Source: an uncultured Elusimicrobia bacterium (lineage in GTDB: Bacteria > Elusimicrobiota > Elusimicrobia > Elusimicrobiales > UBA9959). Taken from it: a stretch of 59,382 bases of DNA. The stretch spans positions 1-59,382 of the forward strand of contig CAIRNJ010000108.1 of NCBI GenBank assembly GCA_903879915.1, read 5' to 3'. The notes beneath the pieces were generated by a model. That model was not told the origin of the DNA and ran no database searches. It saw nothing but the letters and a program-made list of their open reading frames with translations. Positions 1 to 8,700 of the stretch are shown here, piece by piece (positions within the stretch are counted from its first letter, which is position 1; each line of letters opens with the position of its first letter). A program made the position numbers and the translations under genes.

Positions 1-30
1 ATGCAGGTCAATTGCCGCGTATAATTTCAT
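1..30 (-). CDS. IS110-family transposase, N-terminal tip (cut by window edge)
   Basis: Ten codons read from the minus strand give MKLYAAIDLH, preceded by a strong AAGGAGGGG ribosome site seven bases before the ATG. This start resembles the opening of IS110/IS1111 transposases, where the Asp of the IDLH segment begins the DEDD catalytic core. The rest of the gene lies outside the window. The call rests on ten residues plus the context of an unusual leader, so another protein with the same start is possible. If it is IS110, the non-coding DNA between this start and comEC could include the element end that encodes a bridge RNA. Confidence 0.5.
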   Translation of the reverse strand, partial: MKLYAAIDLH

Positions 31-110
31 ATAAGTCCCCTCCTTAGCTGTTTGCAACTGCTTCTTAGACAAAGCAATGTTACAAACTACGGGAGGGGAC
101 CCTCTATATG
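28..110 (-). promoter_or_regulatory. Inverted repeat that can hide the transposase ribosome site
   Basis: GTCCCCTCC at 35-43 and GGAGGGGAC at 92-100 are perfect 9-base complements, flanked by CATATA (28-33) and TATATG (105-110). In minus-strand RNA the upstream arm would pair with the Shine-Dalgarno of the transposase, leaving a loop of about 48 bases. This is the arrangement expected of a structure that blocks translation of transposase mRNA made by read-through from comEC. The pairing is seen; the function is inferred. Confidence 0.45.
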
Positions 111-141
111 ATTATCGGGTTAAAAAAGCCGCTCATGGGAT

Positions 142-2142
142 TTAAAATTCCAACACCGCTGTTGTACCTTTTTGGGCTTGCACGCTGCTCTGCGCGGCGC
201 AGGCAGCGCCGGCGCAGAGGCGGGAGACGGAGTCACCGGCGTTCTCTATCTTCACCCGGCCTATCTCCAGGTCGAAAACGTCGCCGAGGCCGGTGTAGCC
301 GCGCGGGTCGTCCGTCCAGCGGGCTATGATCTTCATATCCGAAGCCGGCTCGCCGGGCCAGGCTTTAACTATAGCCGCCCCTTTCTTTTTCAGCTCCCCC
401 AGCAGCGCGCTTAACGCCGGGGGCTGCGGACCGAACGGAAGGACAACCCGCTCTATCTCCACCAGCCGGGACAGCCCGGCCAGGCCGCTGAAATTCTTTT
501 CCTCCAGCGAGGTAAAGGTTACCCCGGACAGGCGCCGCGCGCCGCCGGCGAAAACCGCGTCGGCCAGCGTTTTGCCGCTGACCCCCGGATTTACCAGGAA
601 CAGGGTACCGTCCGGCAGATGCACCAGCGCGCAGGAAGTATTTGAATCCCCGAACAGTTCGGTGCGGTATTTGCGCGATCCATCGGCCAGGGCGTTCGTT
701 AAAGCCCCGGCCTCCATAACGCACAGCCCCAGGGCGGCGCAGGTGTAAAGCCTGATGTTATTGAACCCGAAAAGAGGCGCGTGCAGCACGGCGAAAGCCA
801 GCAGGTAAAAGCCGGCCACGCCCCAGCCTGAAGGCTCGGCTACGCTGAAAGCGGAAAAGGGCAGGGCGGCGAAGAACTTCACCGCGCTGATGAACAAGCC
901 GGTAAAAGCAGCGCATGGCCAGGCGAAAAGCTCGAAAAGAAACCCCGCGCCGGAAAAGATCGCCATCAGGAAACCCAGCGCCATGGCCACCCCGGACGCG
1001 GGCACCAGCACCATGTTCGAGAACAGCGAGGCCACCGAGATCCTGTGGAAATACACCGCCAGCAGCGGGTAGAGGAAAAGCTGGGCGAAAAAACTTATAG
1101 TGAACAGGCCGCCAAGTTCTACCGCCAGGCCCTCAAGCCGGGCCGAAGCTTTAAAACCGCAGGCCGCGGCGAAAGCCTTTACCCCGCCCTTGAAAATATT
1201 ACTCAAAGGTTTGTCCCAGATAGACATGCCAACCGTAAGGCCGTACGCGGCCAGGAACGACATCTGAAAACTGGCGTCAAAAAGGGAACGCGGGGTCATG
1301 ACCAGTATAGCCAGGGCGGCCACGGTAAGCGAATGGAAAGCGCCGGCCCCCCTGCCCAGCATGAAAGCGCACAGTCCGGCCGAGAACATCAGGTAAGCCC
1401 GCACCAGCGGCGCGTCCAGCCCGGAAGTAAGCACATAAAAACCGGAGAACACCAGGGCGGCCAGGCCGGCATATTTCCGCCCCAGGCCCACCTTTGAACA
1501 CAGGAAGTAGACGACAACGACCACAAAGCCCACGTTCGAACCGGAGGCCACCAGCAGGTGCATGGCGCCGGAATCCTGGAAAGCCTTTTTCATCTCCGGT
1601 GAGACGTTCTTTTTTTCCCCGATAACAACGCCGCCCATGACCGCGGCGGCTTCGGGGTCAAGGTTTTTTTCAAAAGTATCCAGTACCCGGTTCCTGAACG
1701 CGCGGGCCAGCAGCAGCACCCGGTTGGCGGGTTTTACAATTTCCAGTTCCCTCGTCCGGGCTTCGGTCCCTATGCCGCGCCGGGCCAGGAAATCCGCCCA
1801 GTCCAGGCCGCCCGGGGCCGAGCTGCCGGCGGGCTCGTCCAGGTCCGCCAGGAATTCCACCCTGTCGCCGTAAGAGGCGCCGCCCATGTCCCTGACATAG
1901 ACCATAAGCCCGGTTTTGAACGGGGAACCGTACACCTTGCTTGTTTCCAGCGCGAAGCGCCAGCGGCCGCGGTTAAAAGCCGGGTATTCGCTGATGCGGC
2001 CTTCCACCAGCGCGCCGGCGCGCGGCAGCGGGAAAGGCAGCGGCTGCGGCGGCTTAAGGAAAAAGCCTTTGAAGAGGAGAATGGTAGCGGCGTAGCAGAG
2101 AAGCAGGAGGAACAGCGGCCGGCGGTAATAGGAAAAAAGCAT
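142..2142 (-). CDS. comEC: ComEC/Rec2-family DNA uptake channel protein
   Basis: A 666-residue polytopic membrane protein expected to form the inner-membrane channel for single-stranded DNA during natural transformation. The N-terminus has two hydrophobic segments and a DUF4131-like domain. The core competence domain carries the typical stretch around VMGGVVIGEKKNVSPEMKK and LLVASGSNVGF at about residues 165-205, followed by many membrane helices. The C-terminal 170 residues look like the ComEC metallo-beta-lactamase-like domain, but the usual His/Asp metal motif is not apparent (NPGVSGKTLADAV in its place), so that domain may be inactive. It is the last gene of dnaX-recR-comEC, 41 bases after recR. 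The start codon has only a weak AAGG upstream. Confidence 0.88.
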   Translation of the reverse strand: MLFSYYRRPLFLLLLCYAATILLFKGFFLKPPQPLPFPLPRAGALVEGRISEYPAFNRGRWRFALETSKVYGSPFKTGLMVYVRDMGGASYGDRVEFLADLDEPAGSSAPGGLDWADFLARRGIGTEARTRELEIVKPANRVLLLARAFRNRVLDTFEKNLDPEAAAVMGGVVIGEKKNVSPEMKKAFQDSGAMHLLVASGSNVGFVVVVVYFLCSKVGLGRKYAGLAALVFSGFYVLTSGLDAPLVRAYLMFSAGLCAFMLGRGAGAFHSLTVAALAILVMTPRSLFDASFQMSFLAAYGLTVGMSIWDKPLSNIFKGGVKAFAAACGFKASARLEGLAVELGGLFTISFFAQLFLYPLLAVYFHRISVASLFSNMVLVPASGVAMALGFLMAIFSGAGFLFELFAWPCAAFTGLFISAVKFFAALPFSAFSVAEPSGWGVAGFYLLAFAVLHAPLFGFNNIRLYTCAALGLCVMEAGALTNALADGSRKYRTELFGDSNTSCALVHLPDGTLFLVNPGVSGKTLADAVFAGGARRLSGVTFTSLEEKNFSGLAGLSRLVEIERVVLPFGPQPPALSALLGELKKKGAAIVKAWPGEPASDMKIIARWTDDPRGYTGLGDVFDLEIGRVKIENAGDSVSRLCAGAACAAQSSVQAQKGTTAVLEF

Positions 2143-2183
2143 CAGTTAATGCCCTTAAGACCCGCTATTACGGAACGAGAAGT

Positions 2184-2777
2184 TTAAATATTGGTCCGGC
2201 CTTTCAGCGCGTGCCCGAGGGTCACTTCGTCCATGTAGTCTATGTCCCCGCCCAGCGGCACGCCGCAGGCTATGCGGGTTATCTTACCCACATAGGGCTT
2301 AAGACTGTGCATCAGGTACATGGCGGTGGCCTCGCCCTCGGTGTCAGGGTTGGTGGCGATAATGACTTCTTTCACCCGCCCGTCGGCGGCGCGGACGCGC
2401 TCGATAAGCTCTTTGATCTTTATCTGCTCGGGCGCTATCCCCTCCGCCGGGGACACGGAGCCGTGCAGCACATGGTAAACGCCGGTGAAGCTCCTGGCCT
2501 TTTCTATGGCGGCCAGGTCCTGCGGCCGCTCCACCACGCAGATAAGGGACCGGTCCCGCTCCGGCTCGGAGCAGACGGAGCAAAGTTCCTCCTCCGCGTA
2601 GTTATAGCATTCCCGGCAGTACCTTACGGATCTCTTTACGTTGCGCAGCGCCTCCACCAGGCTTTCTATTTCCGGGCCGGAAGCGCGCACCACGTACAGC
2701 GCGAACCGCTCCGCCTGCTTGGGGCCGACGCCGGGGAACTTGCGGAAAACGGTTATTATTTTATCCAGTGCTTTCAT
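2184..2777 (-). CDS. recR: Recombination mediator protein RecR
   Basis: A 197-residue protein of normal RecR length that works with RecO/RecF to load RecA at gaps. An N-terminal helix-hairpin-helix segment (FRKFPGVGPKQAERFA, about residues 11-26) is followed by a C4 zinc finger (CRECYNYAEEELCSVC, about 54-69). A Toprim domain (ICVVERPQDLAAIEK, then IIATNPDTEGEATAMYL) completes it. It starts 20 bases after dnaX, the widespread dnaX-recR pairing, with a modest CAGGT ribosome site. No anomalies are visible. Confidence 0.96.
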   Translation of the reverse strand: MKALDKIITVFRKFPGVGPKQAERFALYVVRASGPEIESLVEALRNVKRSVRYCRECYNYAEEELCSVCSEPERDRSLICVVERPQDLAAIEKARSFTGVYHVLHGSVSPAEGIAPEQIKIKELIERVRAADGRVKEVIIATNPDTEGEATAMYLMHSLKPYVGKITRIACGVPLGGDIDYMDEVTLGHALKGRTNI

Positions 2778-2797
2778 ACCTGATAAGGGGCCGGGAT

Positions 2798-4612
2798 TTA
2801 TTTAACCTTGGTAATGCGGGTCAAGCGGCCGTGGAACACTTTGGCCAGATGCTTAAGTTCCGGCTCCGTCGCGGCTTCCACCACATGCGATTCCGGGGCC
2901 TTCACGCGCGGCGCCAGGTTCCCTGTGTCTTCAGGCGGCGGCATGTCTTCAAGGTCGGTCTCTTCCCCGTCGGAAGGCGGAACGTCGTCCTGCCCCTGTT
3001 CGTAGGCGGCCTGCACCGGCGATGCCGCCACCGCGGCCAGCGCCGCGGGGGCGGCGCTTACCTGCTGGGCGGCCGGGCCGCCCGCTTTCTGGGCCAGCTC
3101 GGCCGAGAGCTTTATCGTTCTGCCGGCGGCCCGGGCGAGGATCTCCTCCAGCTCCGGCAGGGATTTCTCTATCATGGAAACTTCGAATTTATTGGCGAGG
3201 AGCAGCCGCAGCGCGCCGTCGGCCTCGGTAACTATCTTAACGGAAAGCAGCGCGTTGTGCATGGCCGGGCGCTGCGAGGCGATAACGCCCAGCATCTTGC
3301 GCCAGGCGTCGGCCGGCATCGGCCCCGGCTTCACGGCGGCCGCCGCCGGGACGGGCACGGGGGCTGGCGCGGGCGCGGCGACCGGCGCCGGCGCGGGAGC
3401 CGCGGCTACAGGGCGGGCTGCCGCCGGCCCGCTAGCGGGAGAATAACTGTTTTTTTTTTGCTCCGCCGTTTCGCCGGGTTGGGACTGGCCCGGTTCGGCC
3501 GCCAGGCGGCCTTCAAGGCCCTCGAGCCGCCGCACCAGGCTTTCAAGCTCCACCGGCGTCTCGATAAGGGTGAAAAGGCCTATTTCCGCCGCTATGGCCA
3601 GCGCGTCGGAGAATTTAACTTCCTCGATGATGACGGTGATCTTGCGCGACAGCCGCGCCAGCGCCGCCGGCGGCAGGCCCGCGGGCAGGCCTTTGATGGG
3701 CGCGGCCTCTTTCGAGAAGCCCTGCGCCGCCAGGAAAGCTTCGGCGAAAAGGTTGCGCAGGTTGCGCAGCGCGGTCACGGGGTCGTAGCCCTCGGAATTA
3801 ATGCGGTCGAAAGCGGAATGCAGGCCGGCCGCGTCGCGGTTCACCAGCGCCAACGCCAGCGCCTCCAGCAACGCAGGGCCCGGGTGGCCGAGCAGTTCGT
3901 TGAGCACGTCCGTCTTGACCTCGCCGTGGCCGAAAGAGGCCGCGCGGTCGAGCATGGTAAGCGCGTCGCGCATGGCGCCGTCGGCGGCGCGCGCTATCAG
4001 TTTCAGCGCCTCGGGCTCGGCCGCGATCTTCTCTTTGGCCGCTATCTCCGTAAGCCGCTCCGTCATGCAGGCTTCGGTCAGAGGGCGGAAGCGGAAGCAC
4101 TGGCTGCGGGAAAGGATGGTGGGCGGAACCTTCTGGTTCTCGGTGGTGGCCATGATGAACACCACGTGCGCCGGCGGTTCCTCCACGGTTTTCAGCAGCG
4201 CGTTGAACGCGCCGGTGGAAAGCATGTGCACTTCGTCGAGGATATAAATTTTATATTTGTCGCGGGAAGGCGCGAAATCCACCTGTTCGATGATGACGCT
4301 GCGCACCTTGTCCACGCCGGTATTGGACGCGGCGTCTATCTCTATCACGTCCAGAGATTTGCTCTCGGCTATCTCTACGCAGGACGGGCACTTGCCGCAG
4401 GGCGTGCCGTTCTTGGGATGGTGGCAATTGAGGGTTTTGGCCAGGATGCGCGCGATGGTGGTCTTGCCGCAGCCGCGCGGCCCGTAGAACACGTAAGAAT
4501 GGGCCACCCGGCCCAGCTTGACGGCGTTGGCCAGCGTGGTCTTTATGGTGTCCTGCCCCAGCACCTCGGTAAGGTCGGCGGGGCGGTATTTAGCGGCAAG
4601 ATTTTCGTACAT
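2798..4612 (-). CDS. dnaX: DNA polymerase III subunit gamma/tau
   Basis: A 604-residue clamp-loader ATPase. Walker A is GPRGCGKTTIARILAKTL (about residues 45-62), a CxxC zinc module (CGKCPSC) follows, Walker B/DExx is DEVHML, and sensor 1 falls in ATTENQKVPPTILSRSQCF. The AAA+ and collar domains take up about the first 370 residues. A low-complexity Ala/Pro linker (about 390-425) precedes a tau-like C-terminal part of about 170 residues. No Shine-Dalgarno is seen before the ATG; the upstream sequence is AT-rich (AATAATAATT), so translation may start on a very short leader. It is the first gene of the dnaX-recR-comEC set. Confidence 0.95.
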   Translation of the reverse strand: MYENLAAKYRPADLTEVLGQDTIKTTLANAVKLGRVAHSYVFYGPRGCGKTTIARILAKTLNCHHPKNGTPCGKCPSCVEIAESKSLDVIEIDAASNTGVDKVRSVIIEQVDFAPSRDKYKIYILDEVHMLSTGAFNALLKTVEEPPAHVVFIMATTENQKVPPTILSRSQCFRFRPLTEACMTERLTEIAAKEKIAAEPEALKLIARAADGAMRDALTMLDRAASFGHGEVKTDVLNELLGHPGPALLEALALALVNRDAAGLHSAFDRINSEGYDPVTALRNLRNLFAEAFLAAQGFSKEAAPIKGLPAGLPPAALARLSRKITVIIEEVKFSDALAIAAEIGLFTLIETPVELESLVRRLEGLEGRLAAEPGQSQPGETAEQKKNSYSPASGPAAARPVAAAPAPAPVAAPAPAPVPVPAAAAVKPGPMPADAWRKMLGVIASQRPAMHNALLSVKIVTEADGALRLLLANKFEVSMIEKSLPELEEILARAAGRTIKLSAELAQKAGGPAAQQVSAAPAALAAVAASPVQAAYEQGQDDVPPSDGEETDLEDMPPPEDTGNLAPRVKAPESHVVEAATEPELKHLAKVFHGRLTRITKVK

Positions 4613-4654
4613 AATTATTATTGGACTACTGATGGAGGCCTTGAGAACTGATAC

Positions 4655-4687
4655 GCCGGCAGGCTTTTAACTGCAAAGCCTGCCGGC
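4655..4687. terminator. 13-bp perfect hairpin between dnaX and the next upstream gene
   Basis: GCCGGCAGGCTTT (4655-4667) and AAAGCCTGCCGGC (4675-4687) pair perfectly around a 7-base loop. It lies just downstream of the minus-strand gene ending at 4705 and upstream of dnaX. Neither side has a U-tract, so it is either a processing/stability hairpin or an atypical terminator. Confidence 0.5.
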
Positions 4688-4704
4688 ACCGGCCGTAACC
4701 GGCC

Positions 4705-5562
4705 TTAGAACTTCAACCCGACGCCCATGGTCATAAAGCTCTTACTGTGGGAGTTCTGGCTGAAGATCTGGTAGCCCACGTTCGCGGTCACCATGCTCAG
4801 GTCTATATAGGCGCCGAACAGGTACGCCGAACTATCTTCCGCGCCCTTGTACTTGCTGCCGGTATAGGAAACGAACGGCGTGACCAGGGGCTGCCCCGGC
4901 AGGTCCAGTTTCACGTTCACGCTGGATCTGGGCTTGGCGGCCTGCACGAAATTAAGGCCGGAAACGAAAACCTGCGGAGCGAAATCCTCGTCGCCGTACT
5001 TATAGCCGGTATAGGAGGCGGAAAGGTTCACCATCAGTATTTTCGCCCCGGCGAACAGAGAGCCCTCGGTCTGGCCGGTTTTCTTATCGGTGGTGCCGGA
5101 ACTGTCCGTATGAAGGGTCTGCTTAAGCCCCGCGCCGACATCGATGCGGGTTACGCCTTTGCCGCCGCTGGTGCCGCCGCGCGAACCGGGGCCTGCCAGG
5201 CGGGAATGGCCGCCGGAGCCGGGGGTAAGGGAGAAGGTTATGTCGCCGCCGACAAAAGCGTTTGTATAGTTGTTAACTTTAGGCGTGGTACCGGCGAAAG
5301 CGCCAATAGTGTACTTTTCCGCTTCCCAGGCGCCGCGCAGGGCGTAGGTGCGGTAAGTTTTACCATCTAACAATGGATCGTCGTTAGTGTAAGTAGCTAA
5401 TGACGGCTCAATGGCCAGGTTGCCGGAACCGATGACCAGGTTCAGGTTCATGCCCTTATAACCGCCGGGGCCGGTGGTGCCGGTAAGCCCGCCGTCGAAA
5501 TAAGCCGCCGCGTTAAGCCCCAACCCGGCAAGCATGGTAACAGCTATGATAAGTTTTTTCAT
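4705..5562 (-). CDS. Putative secreted or outer-membrane beta-barrel-like protein
   Basis: I do not recognise a family. The start at 5562 is chosen because AAGGAGAAAC lies just upstream and it opens a clean signal peptide (MKKLIIAVTMLAGLGLNAAA); a longer frame to 5604 lacks both. The mature part, about 265 residues, alternates polar and aromatic residues (for example LNLVIGSGNLAIEPSLATY, VNLSASYTGYKYGDEDF). It is rich in Gly, Ser and Thr and ends in MTMGVGLKF, a terminal aromatic as in many outer-membrane barrels. This supports a small barrel or surface-exposed beta protein without proving it. It stands alone between two hairpins. Confidence 0.55.
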   Translation of the reverse strand: MKKLIIAVTMLAGLGLNAAAYFDGGLTGTTGPGGYKGMNLNLVIGSGNLAIEPSLATYTNDDPLLDGKTYRTYALRGAWEAEKYTIGAFAGTTPKVNNYTNAFVGGDITFSLTPGSGGHSRLAGPGSRGGTSGGKGVTRIDVGAGLKQTLHTDSSGTTDKKTGQTEGSLFAGAKILMVNLSASYTGYKYGDEDFAPQVFVSGLNFVQAAKPRSSVNVKLDLPGQPLVTPFVSYTGSKYKGAEDSSAYLFGAYIDLSMVTANVGYQIFSQNSHSKSFMTMGVGLKF

Positions 5563-5621
5563 TATTCTGTTTCTCCTTAATTGCGCTTTCCGCTCACTAG
5601 CCAACTGCCCGTTAAACCCCG

Positions 5622-5638
5622 ATTATACTTCTATTATA
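5622..5638 (-). promoter_or_regulatory. Two TATAAT -10 boxes for the gene starting at 5562
   Basis: On the minus strand TATAAT occurs at 5633-5638 and again at 5622-5627, about 60-75 bases before the start codon. No good -35 is seen for either (TTTTTA lies 18 bases from the first). Probably the promoter region of the 285-residue envelope protein. Confidence 0.35.
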
Positions 5639-5653
5639 TGACTTTAATGGCGC

Positions 5654-5686
5654 AAATAAAAACCCCGCGGCTTTTGGGCCGCGGGG
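5654..5686 (-). terminator. Intrinsic terminator after the 1130-residue protein gene
   Basis: CCCCGCGGC (5663-5671) pairs with GCCGCGGGG (5678-5686) around a 6-base loop. On the minus strand the stem is followed at once by TTTTTATTT (5662-5654). It lies 25 bases after the stop of the gene ending at 5712, so the large gene is probably a single transcription unit. Confidence 0.8.
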
Positions 5687-5711
5687 CTTTTCGTTATGCT
5701 ACGGGTACTGC

Positions 5712-8700
5712 TTACCTGCAACCGGCAGGCACACGGCTCGCGATCATACAGCGCCTCGTGAACTCACAGGCTGTGTCCTTGCGGTGATTAAGGTTGCCGA
5801 GCGATTCCGCGGAGTTGCTCCGGATCACTTCATCGTAGTCCATTTTAGCCGACTGCAGCTCGTCCTGCACACGGCCAGCTTCCTGCACAGTGCAATTCGC
5901 CGAACCTCCGGGTTTGAATCCGGAGACCAGTATGGAGCACCTGGTGATCGTAGTGAAGAGACTGGTTGCGGTTTCGCCGGCAGGGGTCAAACTCCTTGAT
6001 GCTGTCGCGCATTTGTTATCAAAAGCACTCGACGCGTTCCGGTAGTTTTCCTGAGCCGTGGAGAATGCTTCCGATTTCGCCGCGACTTCTTCGTCGGTGC
6101 CGGATTTAATCGCTGTATCCAGGTCTCTCTTCGCAGTATTAAGCCCTGCCTGTGCTTCATGCAGGAGGACATTATTATCCCTTACTGCAGCCTGCTTCGC
6201 TGCAGGAAGCTGCGCCATCTGTATATCAGCAGCGTTAACTTCTCTTCTGGCGCCATCCGTGAAACTGGCCGAGGTTTGGCCAAGAGTCGCTCTTGCAACC
6301 TTGCCATTGTTCCCTCCAACCGCCGGCGGAAGATTGCCGCTGGTGTCCTGATGTATTTCCTGGCCGGCCGGGCGGGCGGTCGGGTCATCCACGTTTATCC
6401 CCAGCTCTTCAAGCCGGTCGGAGATCTCCGTTATATTTTCCGAAATAAGGTTCATCTTGGTAGCGGCGGAAAGAGGGAACGGCGTTGAGCTGTCCGCCTC
6501 TCCGGAAACCGCGCCGGCCCGCATCTGTTCGGCCAGCAGGGACCTCGGCGCCATGTTATTGCCGACCGTAGGCACAGGGGTCTTTTTAAACGGCGAAGCC
6601 TCCGCCCAGGCTGTCTGTTCGGCTTTGACAGCGGCGGCGTCGTTGGCTTTCGAATCCGCGTAAGCCTTGGTGAAGTCCTGGGGCAGACCTCTCCAGGCCA
6701 GCGGGCCGGCAAGCAGCGCCTGGTCGGCGCCCAGCGCGGAATCCACGCCGCCTGAGACCTGTCTGCCGATAGAACTGGAGATACCTGAGACGGGGGCTAT
6801 AGAATCCCTGAAGTCCCTTATACCGGTAGGGTTAAGGGCCAGGGCATTGGGCTCGAGCCGCATTCCGACCGCGCCTGGCGCAATGACGGGAGCGGCGTCA
6901 ACAGTATCCGGGATAACGGAATCCTTGCCGGACAGGAGCTTGAACTTCTCTTTCAGTTTCTTCAGTTTATCGCCGGCCGGCTTAGGGTCCGCCGGGATGG
7001 CTTTCAGCTCTTCGTTTATCGCTTTCGCCCTTTCGGCAACGCCGGTATAATCGCTCTTTACGCCTGTTACGCCGGCCGTCACAAATCCGCTCTGCGCTTT
7101 ATAAACGTCAAGCCGCTGCTGCTCAAGAGCGATCTCCGCCTTGGCCGTTTCTATCAGTTTTCTCTTGCCCAGGAAACCGGTCTGGAGCGGCGTCAACTCG
7201 TTCACCAAGGACGGAATATCCACCGTGCTGCTGCCGCCGGTGGCATTAGCCTTGGGCTTTACATAGAGGGTGACCGGTTTTGCGTTGGCCGCGTCAAGAA
7301 CAGCCTTAAGTTTGTTCTTGAACGTCTCATAGTCCGTGGTCATCCGCAGAACCTTCTGGTTGGCATCGTCTACGTTTTTCTGATACGCTTCTATTTTCTC
7401 GTTAGCGCCGGTAACGGCGGTACCTATACCGGTGGATATGTCCTTGACCGGCAGGTTAGCGAAACCGCCGGACAGGGATTGGGCCTCCCGCAGCAGTTCC
7501 GCGGGATCGTTGGTCCTGGTTCCTGTTATGGCGGACATCACCATCATCGCAAGGGTGCCGTCATAACCGGAGAAGGTCTGCTGGGACACCCCGGGGGTAG
7601 CGCCGGGGGTAGCGCCAGGGGTTGCTCCGGGAGTTGCGCCAGGAGTGGCTCCGGGGGTTGCGCCAGGAGTTGCTCCGGGAGTGGCTCCGGGGGTAGCTCC
7701 GGGGGTTGCTCCGGGGGTACCGCCGGGATTGGCGGCTCCTCCGCCAGCCATGATCTTCATATAGTCGTCCGCCCGCAGAACGCCGCAAGGGCAGGTCTTA
7801 TCCGCGGTAGCGCTGCCGTTCATCCAGGCGTTAGAAGTCTTCTCGTCGCTGGACCGGTTCTTTACCCAGGTATTAAGGTAGGGCAAGGGATAATCGCAGT
7901 CTTTCGGAGTAGGCGGGGTTACGCCCGGGATGTTGTCTTTGGCTTTCTGGCCAAGACACACATATTCGGTAGAGCCGCCGCCGTTGCCCAGTATGCCGTC
8001 CATGGTGCCGCCGATGAACTTGGTCAGCGAACCCGTGAAGCCGGTGAGGATGGCGTTTATTATCTGCTTGGGAATTTCGTACTGCTTGTAGAACTCCCAC
8101 TCCAGCGCCTTGTTCATGCGCTGCTTGGCGGCCATCTGGGCCAGCGTTTCGCCGCTGTTGGAGTGTGAATTCTTGTTGGTGGAGTTGCTGGAGCCTTTGG
8201 CTTTATCGCCTTCTCCGCCGGTGCCGAACCCGCCGTCGCCTTTCCCTATGGAAACGGCATCGGCCGCGGCTTTATCCAGGGCGTTCATGGCCGAACCGCC
8301 GCTGAAATTTCCGGCGGATTTGTCGGCCGCGGCGCGGGCTTTCTCGAGCGCGCTGCTGGACGCGCTGCGGGGCGTGTTGTTCGCCACGCCTTTATAACCG
8401 GGCATGGCCACAGGGCCCACCATGGAGCGCTTCGCCGCCTTGGAAGAGGCCGACTTGGCGTCGTCTATGATCTTGCCGCCGCTCAGGTTGCCGGACGTGC
8501 GGCTGCCTTCGCCGCCGCCGAAGAAGGAGCTGACGCCGCGCAGCCCGGCCTGCATCCTTGGTATGGGCGTGGGGGCGCCGGCCGATTTCGCGGCCTCGGA
8601 GAAGGCGGCGCGGCCGGAGTCTTTCATGGCGTCACGCATGGAGCTGCCGCCCATGTCGGGGGGCGGGGCGGACGCCGCTACCGCCGGCGCAGCCGGCTGG

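Noticed and set aside
108-414. Plus-strand genes at the left edge
   Set aside because: Arg-rich frames opposite the comEC 3' end without ribosome sites.
2768-4651. Long plus-strand frame opposite dnaX (627 codons), and similar frames opposite murC, malQ, dctM, the PEP-binding gene, glnA and the pilus genes
   Set aside because: High GC with G/C-biased third positions opens long antisense frames; the minus- or plus-strand partner in each case encodes a recognisable family, and the antisense products are Arg/Gly/His-rich without motifs.
7590-7721. CRISPR-like array
   Set aside because: Units are 12 bp, directly adjacent without spacers, and in frame within a protein gene.
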